64,000 nucleotides of DNA from Actinomyces oricola (lineage in GTDB: Bacteria; Actinomycetota; Actinomycetes; Actinomycetales; Actinomycetaceae), in assembly GCF_004104015.1 (NCBI RefSeq), contig NZ_RYFV01000015.1, positions 1-64,000 on the forward strand, given 5' to 3'. Under the pieces are notes generated by a model. That model saw nothing but the letters and a program-made list of their open reading frames with translations. It searched no databases and was not told the DNA's origin. The position numbers and the translations under genes are program-made. This document shows positions 1-8,345 of the stretch, piece after piece. Position 1 is the stretch's first letter. Every line of letters starts with the position of its first letter.

Positions 1-105
1 AGCCTCATACGCCTGACCTACGGACCCCACGCATCCATAGCCGAACGACTACGACACCTCACCTACGAACCATCAGAAGCAACACGCCTGGTCACAGCAC
101 CATAG
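1..105 (+). CDS. C-terminal end of an unidentified gene (5' end outside window)
   Basis: An open frame enters from the left edge and stops at the TAG at 103-105, giving 34 residues that end in the peptide EATRLVTAP. Third codon positions are only C, A or G, never T, which favours this frame over the others. The codons (many A-ending: CGA, CTA, GCA, CCA) are less GC-biased than the housekeeping genes further right, as is common for cas or mobile genes. It lies about 100 bases from the first decayed CRISPR repeat, so a cas gene or an IS gene is possible. Too little is present to name a family. Confidence 0.5.
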   Translation, partial: SLIRLTYGPHASIAERLRHLTYEPSEATRLVTAP

Positions 106-128
106 AAACAACTTTGCCGAGCCCCTGT

Positions 129-179
129 ATCGGGGTCTTTGTTCCCATCACCAGAGGTGATGGGAACAAAGACCCCGAT
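129..179. terminator. Perfect 24-bp inverted repeat with a 3-nt loop
   Basis: Bases 129-152 are exactly complementary to 156-179, with AGA (153-155) as the loop. No U-run follows on either strand, so it is not a classical intrinsic terminator, but uninterrupted hairpins of this kind also follow other genes in this window (61119-61167, 56797-56840, 63191-63231). It sits 24 bases after the stop of the left-edge gene and before the decayed end of the CRISPR array, and could insulate the two. Confidence 0.55.
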
Positions 180-207
180 TTGCGGCTGTCTGACGCCCAC
201 CCTTTTT

Positions 208-2363
208 GCCATAACACACCTCACGGTGCGGAGCACCCTCTAGATCGACGGTGTTCCGGTTCGATGAATTCGACAACAAGGTTTTAATGCACCCATGGTA
301 CAGGAGCGTTCTGACACCTGGGCAGAGCATAGCACAGACGATGGGCCTGCGCCGCCCTTAATGCACCTTATGGTGCGAGGTGCTTTCTGACGGTCCACTG
401 GGCGTTGCATGAGGTGCGGGGCGTGTCGTCTTAATGCACCTTATGGTGCGAGGTGCTTTCTGACAGCACCCCTCCCCCTTGTCGGAGGATACGGGTCAAC
501 GTCTTAATGCACCTTATGGTGCGAGGTGCTTTCTGACGTAACATACGGAGGTCCCAGAATCGTCTGGCTGGAGTCTTAATGCACCTTATGGTGCGAGGTG
601 CTTTCTGACGGCAGTTCATGAATTACTCCAAGACCTTGGGGTAGCGTCTTAATGCACCTTATGGTGCGAGGTGCTTTCTGACGGTAGAACTGGCCGCGTG
701 GCTAGATGGCCACGCTGATGTCTTAATGCACCTTATGGTGCGAGGTGCTTTCTGACCAGCGGTCAGCGGAAGCTGTCCAGCGGGGTGACGCAAGTCTTAA
801 TGCACCTTATGGTGCGAGGTGCTTTCTGACCGTCAGGGCGAAGAACGTACAGAATTCGGTAACATGTCTTAATGCACCTTATGGTGCGAGGTGCTTTCTG
901 ACGGCGTTATCGCCGGGAGTAAACTAACGGCCGACGAAGTCTTAATGCACCTTATGGTGCGAGGTGCTTTCTGACAAGTCGACCCTAACCAATTGATCGC
1001 TGCCGGGAGTTCGTCTTAATGCACCTTATGGTGCGAGGTGCTTTCTGACGAAGTAAGCAGGCAGCATGGGCAACGACGCCCGTGTCTTAATGCACCTTAT
1101 GGTGCGAGGTGCTTTCTGACTCGGAGAGAAGTCCGACGCTTGGTTGAGCGCTAGCCGGTCTTAATGCACCTTATGGTGCGAGGTGCTTTCTGACCATCTA
1201 CGAAAGGAGACTACAATGGACGACTCTAGTGTCTTAATGCACCTTATGGTGCGAGGTGCTTTCTGACGGTCATGAGTGTGCACACCCTGCGGGAGGCCGG
1301 CTGGGTCTTAATGCACCTTATGGTGCGAGGTGCTTTCTGACGTATATGTATCCCACGTACTAACGAGGATAACAATGTCTTAATGCACCTTATGGTGCGA
1401 GGTGCTTTCTGACGATATCAGCTCTCGGGACATGGGTGTTATTGTCTTAATGCACCTTATGGTGCGAGGTGCTTTCTGACGGCGTGACGGGCTATGGGAA
1501 GATGAGTTCTTCCCGTCTTAATGCACCTTATGGTGCGAGGTGCTTTCTGACGGAATATGCAGAGGAGTGTCTCTCCTCGGGTAGAATAATCATGTCTTAA
1601 TGCACCTTATGGTGCGAGGTGCTTTCTGACTCGTTGGCGAGAAGTCAAACGCTTACCGTCGGGCCTCGTCTTAATGCACCTTATGGTGCGAGGTGCTTTC
1701 TGACCGGAGGAGTGGGAGCTCCCCGCGCAGTCTGAGCCGGTTGTCTTAATGCACCTTATGGTGCGAGGTGCTTTCTGACTTGAAGGCTGGCATAACGATT
1801 ATGTAGTCCTTTACGGAGTCTTAATGCACCTTATGGTGCGAGGTGCTTTCTGACTCGTCGTGGGGGGCTACGGGTCCACGAGACCCGGTCTTAATGCACC
1901 TTATGGTGCGAGGTGCTTTCTGACGTTGCCACCCCTACTCCCCTTGAGGTCTTCGAGCGCGCGTCTTAATGCACCTTATGGTGCGAGGTGCTTTCTGACA
2001 CGTTATCTGGACCACCCGTCTTCGGACCCTGTTACCGTCTTAATGCACCTTATGGTGCGAGGTGCTTTCTGACCAAGATGACCATCGAAGAGAAGCGCTA
2101 CAACTTCGAGTCTTAATGCACCTTATGGTGCGAGGTGCTTTCTGACATTGTGACCCTCGGCCTTGTGGCCGGGTCTAAAATGTCGTCTTAATGCACCTTA
2201 TGGTGCGAGGTGCTTTCTGACATTTCTCTCGAGGGTAGTACGCCCATAGTGTGTCTTAATGCACCTTATGGTGCGAGGTGCTTTCTGACCGTAATAAAGC
2301 CGCTCAGATCACTGCTACGACTTCAGGTCTTAATGCACCTTATGGTGCGAGGTGCTTTCTGAC
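208..2363 (-). CRISPR. CRISPR array, 28 intact 37-nt repeats plus two decayed repeats; inferred transcription leftward
   Basis: The repeat begins GTCTTAATGC, contains the palindrome GCACCTTATGGTGC and ends GCTTTCTGAC (37 nt, plus strand). Intact copies start at 355, 428, 501, 573, 646, 720, 794, 866, 939, 1013, 1084, 1158, 1231, 1305, 1377, 1444, 1515, 1594, 1668, 1743, 1818, 1888, 1963, 2037, 2110, 2185, 2253 and 2327. The 27 spacers are 30-42 nt. The copy at 355 differs in its first two bases. Two decayed copies lie in register to the left (281-315, and 208-244 at about two-thirds identity). Decay at the left marks the trailer, so the leader is inferred to be at the right (2364 on) and crRNA would be made from the minus strand. 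The right flank is hpt and other housekeeping genes; no cas gene is visible. Subtype cannot be assigned. Confidence 0.95.
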
Positions 2364-2600
2364 CCCCCTGCCCCAGAAGCCGCGCCATGACGCCACTTCA
2401 AGGGCCCGGATCGCCACCGGCCCCGCAAGCACCCCAACGGGACGGCTAGCACCGCCCCCATTCTGCCACTTCTCCCTGCAATCACGCCACTCGCCACCGA
2501 CGCCACTTCCACGCCCCCGGCAAACAACTTCCAACGACGCCAAGCCGAAAAGTCCCCCTCCAACACCACCCCCACTCAGGACCAAAGCCCCTTGACAAAC
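2364..2600 (-). promoter_or_regulatory. Probable CRISPR leader
   Basis: This gene-free stretch follows the last perfect repeat and precedes the 3' end of hpt. Its plus strand is strongly C-rich (G-rich in the inferred leader sense). The 11-mer GACGCCACTTC occurs twice (2389-2399 and 2499-2509), 110 bases apart, with related GCCACT pieces between them; these could be integration-anchoring or promoter motifs. No clear leftward promoter is visible. Its role rests on array polarity. Confidence 0.45.
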
Positions 2601-2621
2601 GAAGTGCGGTTGTTTATTAAC
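2593..2621 (+). promoter_or_regulatory. Possible rightward promoter, antisense to hpt
   Basis: TTGACA at 2593-2598 is followed after 17 bases by TATTAA at 2616-2621. It points right, into the 3' end of the leftward hpt gene, so it would drive an antisense transcript or be fortuitous. Confidence 0.25.
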
Positions 2622-2657
2622 ACGCTTCGGGCCTCTCGGCTACGGGCCAGAATGCGC

Positions 2658-3212
2658 TCAACCCCCATAGACCTCGGGCCGCAGGGTCCCGATGAACGGC
2701 AGGTTGCGATAGTTCTCGGCGTAGTCCAGCCCGTAGCCGACCACGAACTCCGTGGGGATGTCGAAGCCCACGTAGGCCACCTCCACCTCCACCTTGGCAG
2801 CTTCAGGCTTGCGCAACAGGGTCGCGATCTCCACGCTCGCCGCCCCGCGCGAGGAGAGGTTGCCGGTCAACCAAGACAGGGTGAGCCCGGAATCAATAAT
2901 GTCCTCAACAATAAGTACGTCGCGGCCGGTCAGGTCGGTGTCGAGGTCCTTGAGGATGCGCACCACCCCGGAGGACTTGGTGCCCGACCCGTAGGAGGAC
3001 ACCGCCATCCAGTCCATGGGCGCTGAGCGGTGCAGCCGGCGCGATAGATCGGCCATGACGTAGATAGCGCCCTTGAGTACACCCACCAGCAGTAGGTCCT
3101 TGTCCGCGTAGTCGGCGTCGATCTGCGCAGCCATCTCATCAAGGCGCTGATCGATCTGCTCCTGGGTGATCAGCACCTCCTGAAGGTCCTGTCCCATGTC
3201 CGCGACGTCCAT
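2658..3212 (-). CDS. hpt: Hypoxanthine phosphoribosyltransferase
   Basis: A 184-residue protein of usual family length. It transfers the phosphoribosyl group of PRPP to hypoxanthine or guanine in cytosolic purine salvage. The PRPP-binding signature is VLIVEDIIDSGLTL near residues 98-111, and the N-terminal half has the hydrophobic strand DLLLVGVLKGA. The ATG at 3212 is chosen because AAGGAG lies five bases upstream. In many actinobacteria this gene is flanked by tilS upstream and ftsH downstream; here tilS is absent from the 141-base upstream gap and the CRISPR array occupies the downstream side. Confidence 0.95.
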   Translation of the reverse strand: MDVADMGQDLQEVLITQEQIDQRLDEMAAQIDADYADKDLLLVGVLKGAIYVMADLSRRLHRSAPMDWMAVSSYGSGTKSSGVVRILKDLDTDLTGRDVLIVEDIIDSGLTLSWLTGNLSSRGAASVEIATLLRKPEAAKVEVEVAYVGFDIPTEFVVGYGLDYAENYRNLPFIGTLRPEVYGG

Positions 3213-3353
3213 CTCGGCTCCTTACACACCGTGAGTGAGGCAGGCGCCCTCCAGGCCCCGCACGGGGACACGACGACCCGCCGACGCCACAAGCCTGCCA
3301 CAGATACCAGCCGACCTCAGCGGAAAGCCACCCACCGGATGGTTACCGCTGCA

Positions 3354-4598
3354 TCACAGCCCCATTCGCTCCACCCAGGCCTCGGGCCGTGCGATCTCCT
3401 CCGGGCTGGGCAGCAATTCCGGCGCAGCCCACACCCGGTTGAGTCCCTCGTGCCCCACCCGGGCGACAACCGCGCGCACAAAAGCGGCGCCGTCGTCGTA
3501 CTGCGCCTCCTTGGCCTGCGCGCCCAGGAGCCGCCATAGCAGCGCCCCGATCCCCGGGCCGGTCCCGCCCTCCTGGTGCCCCGAGCCGGTCAACGACGCC
3601 CGCAGCCGGTGCACCGACGGCATCTGGGAGGGCTTGACGGCGTCCAGGACCGCCTCGGCATGCCCCTCCAGAAAACTGAGGGTGGTCACCAGCCGGGCCA
3701 GGACGCGGCGCTCGGAGGCGCTAAGCAGCTGGCTCAGGCCCTCGACGCCCTTCTCGCCGTCACGCAGCCCGAGTGCCCGCGCCACCCTCTCGGCGGGGCC
3801 CAGCCGCGCCCCGCCCTCACCCGCGGACCCGCCCCAGGTGGCCACAATGGCCTCAACCACCTCGGTGAGCCCGGCGCGCAGGTGCGCGGCCAACCACGGT
3901 GCGGCGCTCAACTGGACGACATGGGTGGCCTCGTGCAACGCCACCCAGACCGGCAGGTCGAGCCGGTCCAGCTCCAAGCGCTGCTGAAGGGCCAGCACAT
4001 TGGGGGCCACCAGCAGCATGCGGGCCTCCACCACCGGCTCCACCCGGCCGCCTGACGGCGCTACCGCCTGCGCCGCCCCAGTCACCTCCTGGGTCGCCCC
4101 AGTCTCCTGGGCCGCTCTGCCCGCCGAACCGGCCCCGCCCCCAGCGGCCCGAGTACCGCCCCGGGCCGCGCCGGCATCCTCCGCCCCGGAGGGCGCGGCC
4201 GGGGGAAGCACCTGCCCCAGGACACGGGTGGAGAGCAATCCCAGGGCCCCGGCGACCTCCGCCGCCCCAACAGCGCGCAGGGCCGGGGACGACGGCGCGG
4301 CGGGCACCCCGGCCATGAGGTCGCGCAGGCCGGTCGCCGCGGCGCGCACCAAACCCGCCCGGTCCACAACCAGCACCTCCGTGCTGGCGGCGGCCCGGCG
4401 CGCCGCCGCCCCAAGTCCGGTGATGCGCCCCACCCAGGCCGGGGCGTCAGCGGCCCCGCGGCGCAGCCGGGTCACGGTGTTGCGGCGCGCCGCCGCTGTG
4501 GCGGTAGGGCCCGCCGCGGTGGCTTCACGCGCCAGGCGCGAAGCGGTGTCCCAGTCGACGAGGTCAGCGGCGCTAGCGGGTCGCAAGTCGGTGCTCAC
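3354..4598 (-). CDS. Zinc-dependent metallopeptidase of the DUF2342 (zincin-2) family
   Basis: A 414-residue protein starting at GTG (4598). The zincin motif HEATH is at about residues 222-226 (ALHEATHVVQ), in the layout of the actinobacterial DUF2342 family, often labelled as associated with coenzyme F420 biosynthesis. An Ala/Gly-rich insertion near residues 135-185 is low in complexity. The family commonly sits between dacB and tilS-hpt in actinobacteria, as it does here apart from the missing tilS. No signal peptide is seen, so a cytosolic location is likely. The substrate is unknown. Confidence 0.8.
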   Translation of the reverse strand: MSTDLRPASAADLVDWDTASRLAREATAAGPTATAAARRNTVTRLRRGAADAPAWVGRITGLGAAARRAAASTEVLVVDRAGLVRAAATGLRDLMAGVPAAPSSPALRAVGAAEVAGALGLLSTRVLGQVLPPAAPSGAEDAGAARGGTRAAGGGAGSAGRAAQETGATQEVTGAAQAVAPSGGRVEPVVEARMLLVAPNVLALQQRLELDRLDLPVWVALHEATHVVQLSAAPWLAAHLRAGLTEVVEAIVATWGGSAGEGGARLGPAERVARALGLRDGEKGVEGLSQLLSASERRVLARLVTTLSFLEGHAEAVLDAVKPSQMPSVHRLRASLTGSGHQEGGTGPGIGALLWRLLGAQAKEAQYDDGAAFVRAVVARVGHEGLNRVWAAPELLPSPEEIARPEAWVERMGL

Positions 4599-4647
4599 CG
4601 GCCCAGGGTACGACCGCGCACTATGCCGACGCCCTCAACCCGCGCCC

Positions 4648-6042
4648 TTAACCCGAGCAGCCGCAGGCGGACAGAGGGATGACGAAGTCCTCATCTATGG
4701 CCACCCGCGCCGACGTCAGCCCGCCGTCGGGGAAGCCGTCGACAATAACGGCGAAGGCCAGCAGCCGGCCGTCCTGGGTGACCACGACGCCGCTCAGTGA
4801 GGCCGACTCGTTGAGGGACCCGGTCTTGGCGCGCACCGTGCCCGCCCCGGTGGTGCCCACGAAACGGTCATCGAGCGTGCCGTCCAGGGACGCCACCGGC
4901 AGTGAGGCAATGAGGACGCGTCCAACAACCCCGCCCCGGGGGCCGGCGGCGCGGGCGAGAACCTCCGCCAGCAGCCTGGCGGGAACCTTATTGCCCAGCG
5001 CCAGCCCCGAGCCGTCCACCAGCGTGGTGCCGGAGGTATCAAAGCCATCCGCCTTCAGCTGAGCCAGCACCGCCCGGGCGGCCCCCTCGAAGTCGGCGGT
5101 CTCCCCCGCGGCCACGGCCACGAGCCTGCCCTCCACCTCGGTCATGGTGTTGTCGGAGGTCTTCAACGACAGGGACAGGATGTCCGCCAGTGGCGCCGAG
5201 CTCACAGAAGCCAAGTCGGTGGCGGACTGGGGGGCCGCCTCGCGGGCAACCTGCCCGTCAACGGTGATGCCGGCGGCCGCCAAGTGCCCGGCGAAGGCCT
5301 GGGCGGCCTCCATGGCCGGGTCGGCCGGGTAGTCGCCGGCTTCGTGGTGGGCGGAGACGTCGATCATGATCGGCTGAACCTGGCCCACCCAGGCCTCATT
5401 GCCCTCCTCCCATCCGGCATTCCAGGTGGAACCAGTGAACAGGGTGTCGTCCAGGGCCACCGAGACGCTCGTCACCCCTTTGGCTTGAAGCGCCTCCGCG
5501 GTCTGACGGGCCAGGTCCCCCAGGCCCGCATGGCCGGCGACGGCGGAGGAGTCGCCCGCATCGTTCGCCAAGAGCACATCTCCACCCCCCACCAGGGTGA
5601 CCGTGCTGCCCTGGAGCACCGTCGTGGTCTGGAGGGTGTGATCGGCCCCCAGGAGGGACAGGGCCGCCCAGGCGGTGAGAACCTTGTTCGACGACGCCGG
5701 AGTCAGGCCCCGGGTAGCGGAGTGGTCGACCAGTTCCTCACCGGTAGCGACATCGATCACCGACACGGCGACGGTGCCGCCCCCGGTCATGGAGTCTGCG
5801 GCGAGAGTCGCGGCATAACCGGAGAGCACGCCGGCGTCCGGGATGGGGGCGTCGTCGGCCGGCCCCTCAATGGTGGGAGTCGCCGGGGCCGCCGCTGGCG
5901 TTGGGAAGGGCTGAACAACGTAGTCGGCGGTCGACACGGTCAAAGGGCCAGGGACCAGATCGAGGGAATCGGCGAGCCCGTAGTAGCCGCAGGCGACGGC
6001 CAAGCTCGCAACGGTCAACGCGGCGATCTGCACCTTGCGCAC
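4648..6042 (-). CDS. dacB: D-alanyl-D-alanine carboxypeptidase/endopeptidase, PBP4 type
   Basis: A 464-residue penicillin-binding protein that trims or cleaves peptidoglycan stem peptides outside the membrane. The three active-site motifs of the family are present: SSNK (in TPASSNKVLTAW), SDN (in KTSDNTMTEVEG) and KTG (in RAKTGSLNES). The N-terminus (VRKVQIAALTVASLAVACG) is a signal peptide or anchor. The GTG at 6042 is chosen because GGAGG lies just upstream; the longer frame to 6102 lacks such a site. It precedes the DUF2342 gene by about 50 bases on the same strand. Confidence 0.9.
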   Translation of the reverse strand: MRKVQIAALTVASLAVACGYYGLADSLDLVPGPLTVSTADYVVQPFPTPAAAPATPTIEGPADDAPIPDAGVLSGYAATLAADSMTGGGTVAVSVIDVATGEELVDHSATRGLTPASSNKVLTAWAALSLLGADHTLQTTTVLQGSTVTLVGGGDVLLANDAGDSSAVAGHAGLGDLARQTAEALQAKGVTSVSVALDDTLFTGSTWNAGWEEGNEAWVGQVQPIMIDVSAHHEAGDYPADPAMEAAQAFAGHLAAAGITVDGQVAREAAPQSATDLASVSSAPLADILSLSLKTSDNTMTEVEGRLVAVAAGETADFEGAARAVLAQLKADGFDTSGTTLVDGSGLALGNKVPARLLAEVLARAAGPRGGVVGRVLIASLPVASLDGTLDDRFVGTTGAGTVRAKTGSLNESASLSGVVVTQDGRLLAFAVIVDGFPDGGLTSARVAIDEDFVIPLSACGCSG

Positions 6043-6235
6043 GTTTCCTCCGGTGGTTGAGGGGTGGGGCGGGATGAGACGGGGGCGCGGAGAGCGGCCC
6101 ACAACCCGCCGTCGTAGGTCACACTAGTGCTAACACGATCAACCCTCCCGGTTGCCACGCAACGGGTCCGCTCCGCGGCCGCCGCGGCGTGACAACCGTG
6201 AGGGGGACCGGAACACAGCAGTTAGGAGACGCCCG

Positions 6236-6736
6236 GTGGAGTTCGACGTCACAATTGAGATCCCCAAAGGCAACCGCAACAAGTACGAAGTCGACCACGA
6301 AACCGGACGCATCAAACTGGACCGGATGCTCTTCACCTCCACCCGCTACCCCGACGACTACGGATTCATTGACAACACGTTGGGAGAGGACGGGGATCCG
6401 CTGGACGCGCTGGTGCTACTGGAGGAGCCCACCTTCCCCGGCTGCCTCATTCGCTGCCGCGCCCTGGGCATGTTCCGCATGCGCGACGAGAAGGGTGGGG
6501 ACGACAAGGTCCTGTGCGTCCCCTCAGGAGACCAGCGCGCCTCCTGGCGCACTGACATTGAGGACGTCAGCGAGTTCCACCGCCTGGAGATCCAGCACTT
6601 CTTCGAGGTCTACAAGGACCTGGAGCCGGGCAAGAGCGTTGAGGGCGCCCACTGGGTGGGCCGTGAGGAGGCCGAGGAGGAGATTCTCCAGTCCTACGAG
6701 CGCGAGAAGGAGCGCATTGCCCGCGAGGGCCACTGA
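6236..6736 (+). CDS. ppa: Inorganic pyrophosphatase (family I)
   Basis: A 166-residue soluble enzyme that hydrolyses pyrophosphate to two phosphates. Family I signatures are clear: [10 protein letters not shown] near the start, RYPDDYGFI, and the metal-binding region [11 protein letters not shown]. The GTG at 6236 follows TTAGGAG by seven bases and gives the canonical start [11 protein letters not shown]; the open frame extends to 6152 but carries an unrelated basic leader. It is divergent from dacB. Confidence 0.95.
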   Translation: MEFDVTIEIPKGNRNKYEVDHETGRIKLDRMLFTSTRYPDDYGFIDNTLGEDGDPLDALVLLEEPTFPGCLIRCRALGMFRMRDEKGGDDKVLCVPSGDQRASWRTDIEDVSEFHRLEIQHFFEVYKDLEPGKSVEGAHWVGREEAEEEILQSYEREKERIAREGH

Positions 6737-6971
6737 GGCTCCCCCGAGGAGCCGCCGCCCCACGCCGCCCTGGCCCCGCCACCTCAGTCACGCACGTCGG
6801 CGCCGGCCGCTGATCCCGCCCCCGGGATGCGGCCGGCGCCGGCGTCTGCCCGCGCCCTTGCGGGAGACGGCCGGCGCCGACGTCTACCTTCACCAATGAC
6901 CACCAATGACTTGCCCGTCGCCGTCGCCGAGCGCTCGGGACGCCCGGCGACGGGGAGAGGGTGCGTGAGCC
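6737..6971. terminator. Convergent intergenic region with GC-rich hairpins
   Basis: ppa and the NlpC/P60 gene converge here. Around 6825-6885 the arms GCCGGCGCCGGCGTCT and AGACGGCCGGCGCC can pair around an inner CCCGC/GCGGG stem, a likely bidirectional terminator. Confidence 0.45.
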
Positions 6972-8345
6972 TTAGGGGCGCACCGCGTAGGGCATGATGT
7001 CCCCGTAGGACATGGAGGTCACGCGCACCGTCATCCCGAAGGTGGGGGCCTCAATGATCTGGCCTCCCCCCAGGTAGAGGGCGACGTGGTAGATGCCCGA
7101 CGAAGAACCGTCCTGTGACCAGAAGATGAGGTCGCCTTCCTGGGCGCTGCTCAGCGGCACCTTGGTGCCCTGTTCGTATTGCGCCCGCGAGGAGTGCGTC
7201 AGGTAGACGCCTGCGGACCGGTAGGCCAACATGGTCAGGCCCGAGCAGTCCACCCCGCCGTAGGACTCCCCGCCCCAGGCGTAGGGCGCCCCCAGGTAGG
7301 AGTAGGCGGCGCTAACGGCGGCCGAGGCCCCCCCGCCACCGGTGTAGCCGGGGTCGGGATCCGGCTCGGGCTCCGGGTCGGGTGCGGGCTGCGGCTCGGG
7401 CTCCGCAGAGCCGGCGCCCGAGCCCTCGCCAGAACCCGAGCTCTCACCGGAGCCGGGATCCGCCGCCTCACCCCCGGAGTCGGCCGGCGGACTGGAGGGC
7501 TCCTCGGCCTGCTGTGCCTGCTGCTGCGCCTGTTCCGCGGCAGCCGCCGCAGCGGCAGCCTCTGCGGCGGCCTTCGCCTCGGCCTCCTCGCGAGCCTTGC
7601 GCTCGGCCTCAAGTTGGGCCTGGTACTGGGTCTCAAGCTCGACCGTGGTATTGCGCTGGGCCGCAAGCTCAGAGATGAGCGAAGCGCGCTCGGTCTCGGC
7701 GTTGGAGACCGCCTCCTGGGCGTCGGCCGCGGCCGTCTCGGCGTTGGTCTTCGCGGTGGCGGCGGTGTCTGCCGCATCCTGCTTGGCGACGACCTTCTCA
7801 TCGGCCAGGGACTGCATGGTGTCCGCAACCGCCTGGAGGGCCTCGACGTTCTGCACCTTGGCGTCGGTGTTCTCGCCGGCGCGGGTCAGGGCGACCTCAA
7901 CCTCGGCCATGTCGCCCAGGGAGTCGGTGGTCAGATAGGGGGCCAGGGCGTCCAGGGGGTTGCCGCCCTCGGCATAGGTCTGGGAGACAACGGCGCCCAG
8001 CTCCACGCGGGCCGCCGCGGTCTCGGCGGCGGCATTGTCCGCATTGGTCTGGGCCGTTTCCGCCTCATCAGTGGCGGTGTCCAGATCGGCGGCGGCGGCG
8101 AGATAGTCCTCGTTGGCGACCTGGGCGGAGATCTGGGCGTCCTCCAGGTCCGCGCTGAGCTGAGCCAACTGGGCCTCGAGGTTGGCGATCGACGTTGAGG
8201 TGGCACTCTCCTCCGCCTTGGCCTTGTCAATGTCGTCCTGGGTCACATCGTCCGCATGGACCACCGGGGTCAGCCCGAGCACCAGAGCCAGGCCGGCTAT
8301 AGCGGCAATACCGCGAGAGCCTTTCTTACGCAGATTCGAGCTCAC
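6972..8345 (-). CDS. Secreted NlpC/P60 peptidoglycan hydrolase with coiled-coil N-terminus
   Basis: A 457-residue protein. A signal peptide ends near VVHADD (about residue 32). A long Ala/Glu/Gln-rich coiled coil follows (about 35-260), then a Pro/Glu/Asp/Gly-rich linker (about 265-335) and a C-terminal NlpC/P60 domain. The catalytic Cys is in VDCSGLTML and the His in YHVALYLGGG. This matches RipA/CwlO-type hydrolases, which cleave D-Glu to mDAP or Lys bonds in stem peptides at the division site. The GTG at 8345 follows GGAGG; a longer open frame to 8438 lacks a good site. Confidence 0.9.
   Translation of the reverse strand: MSSNLRKKGSRGIAAIAGLALVLGLTPVVHADDVTQDDIDKAKAEESATSTSIANLEAQLAQLSADLEDAQISAQVANEDYLAAAADLDTATDEAETAQTNADNAAAETAAARVELGAVVSQTYAEGGNPLDALAPYLTTDSLGDMAEVEVALTRAGENTDAKVQNVEALQAVADTMQSLADEKVVAKQDAADTAATAKTNAETAAADAQEAVSNAETERASLISELAAQRNTTVELETQYQAQLEAERKAREEAEAKAAAEAAAAAAAAEQAQQQAQQAEEPSSPPADSGGEAADPGSGESSGSGEGSGAGSAEPEPQPAPDPEPEPDPDPGYTGGGGASAAVSAAYSYLGAPYAWGGESYGGVDCSGLTMLAYRSAGVYLTHSSRAQYEQGTKVPLSSAQEGDLIFWSQDGSSSGIYHVALYLGGGQIIEAPTFGMTVRVTSMSYGDIMPYAVRP

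Noticed and set aside
208-350. tracrRNA-like anti-repeats left of the CRISPR array followed by the 129-179 hairpin
   Set aside because: The decayed repeats are in register with the array (73-74 base steps) and lose identity gradually, as expected for a trailer end. A tracrRNA is not excluded but has no positive support.
2278-2595. ORFs across CRISPR repeats and the leader
   Set aside because: They translate the repeat (LNAPYGARCFLT) in tandem; artefacts of the array.
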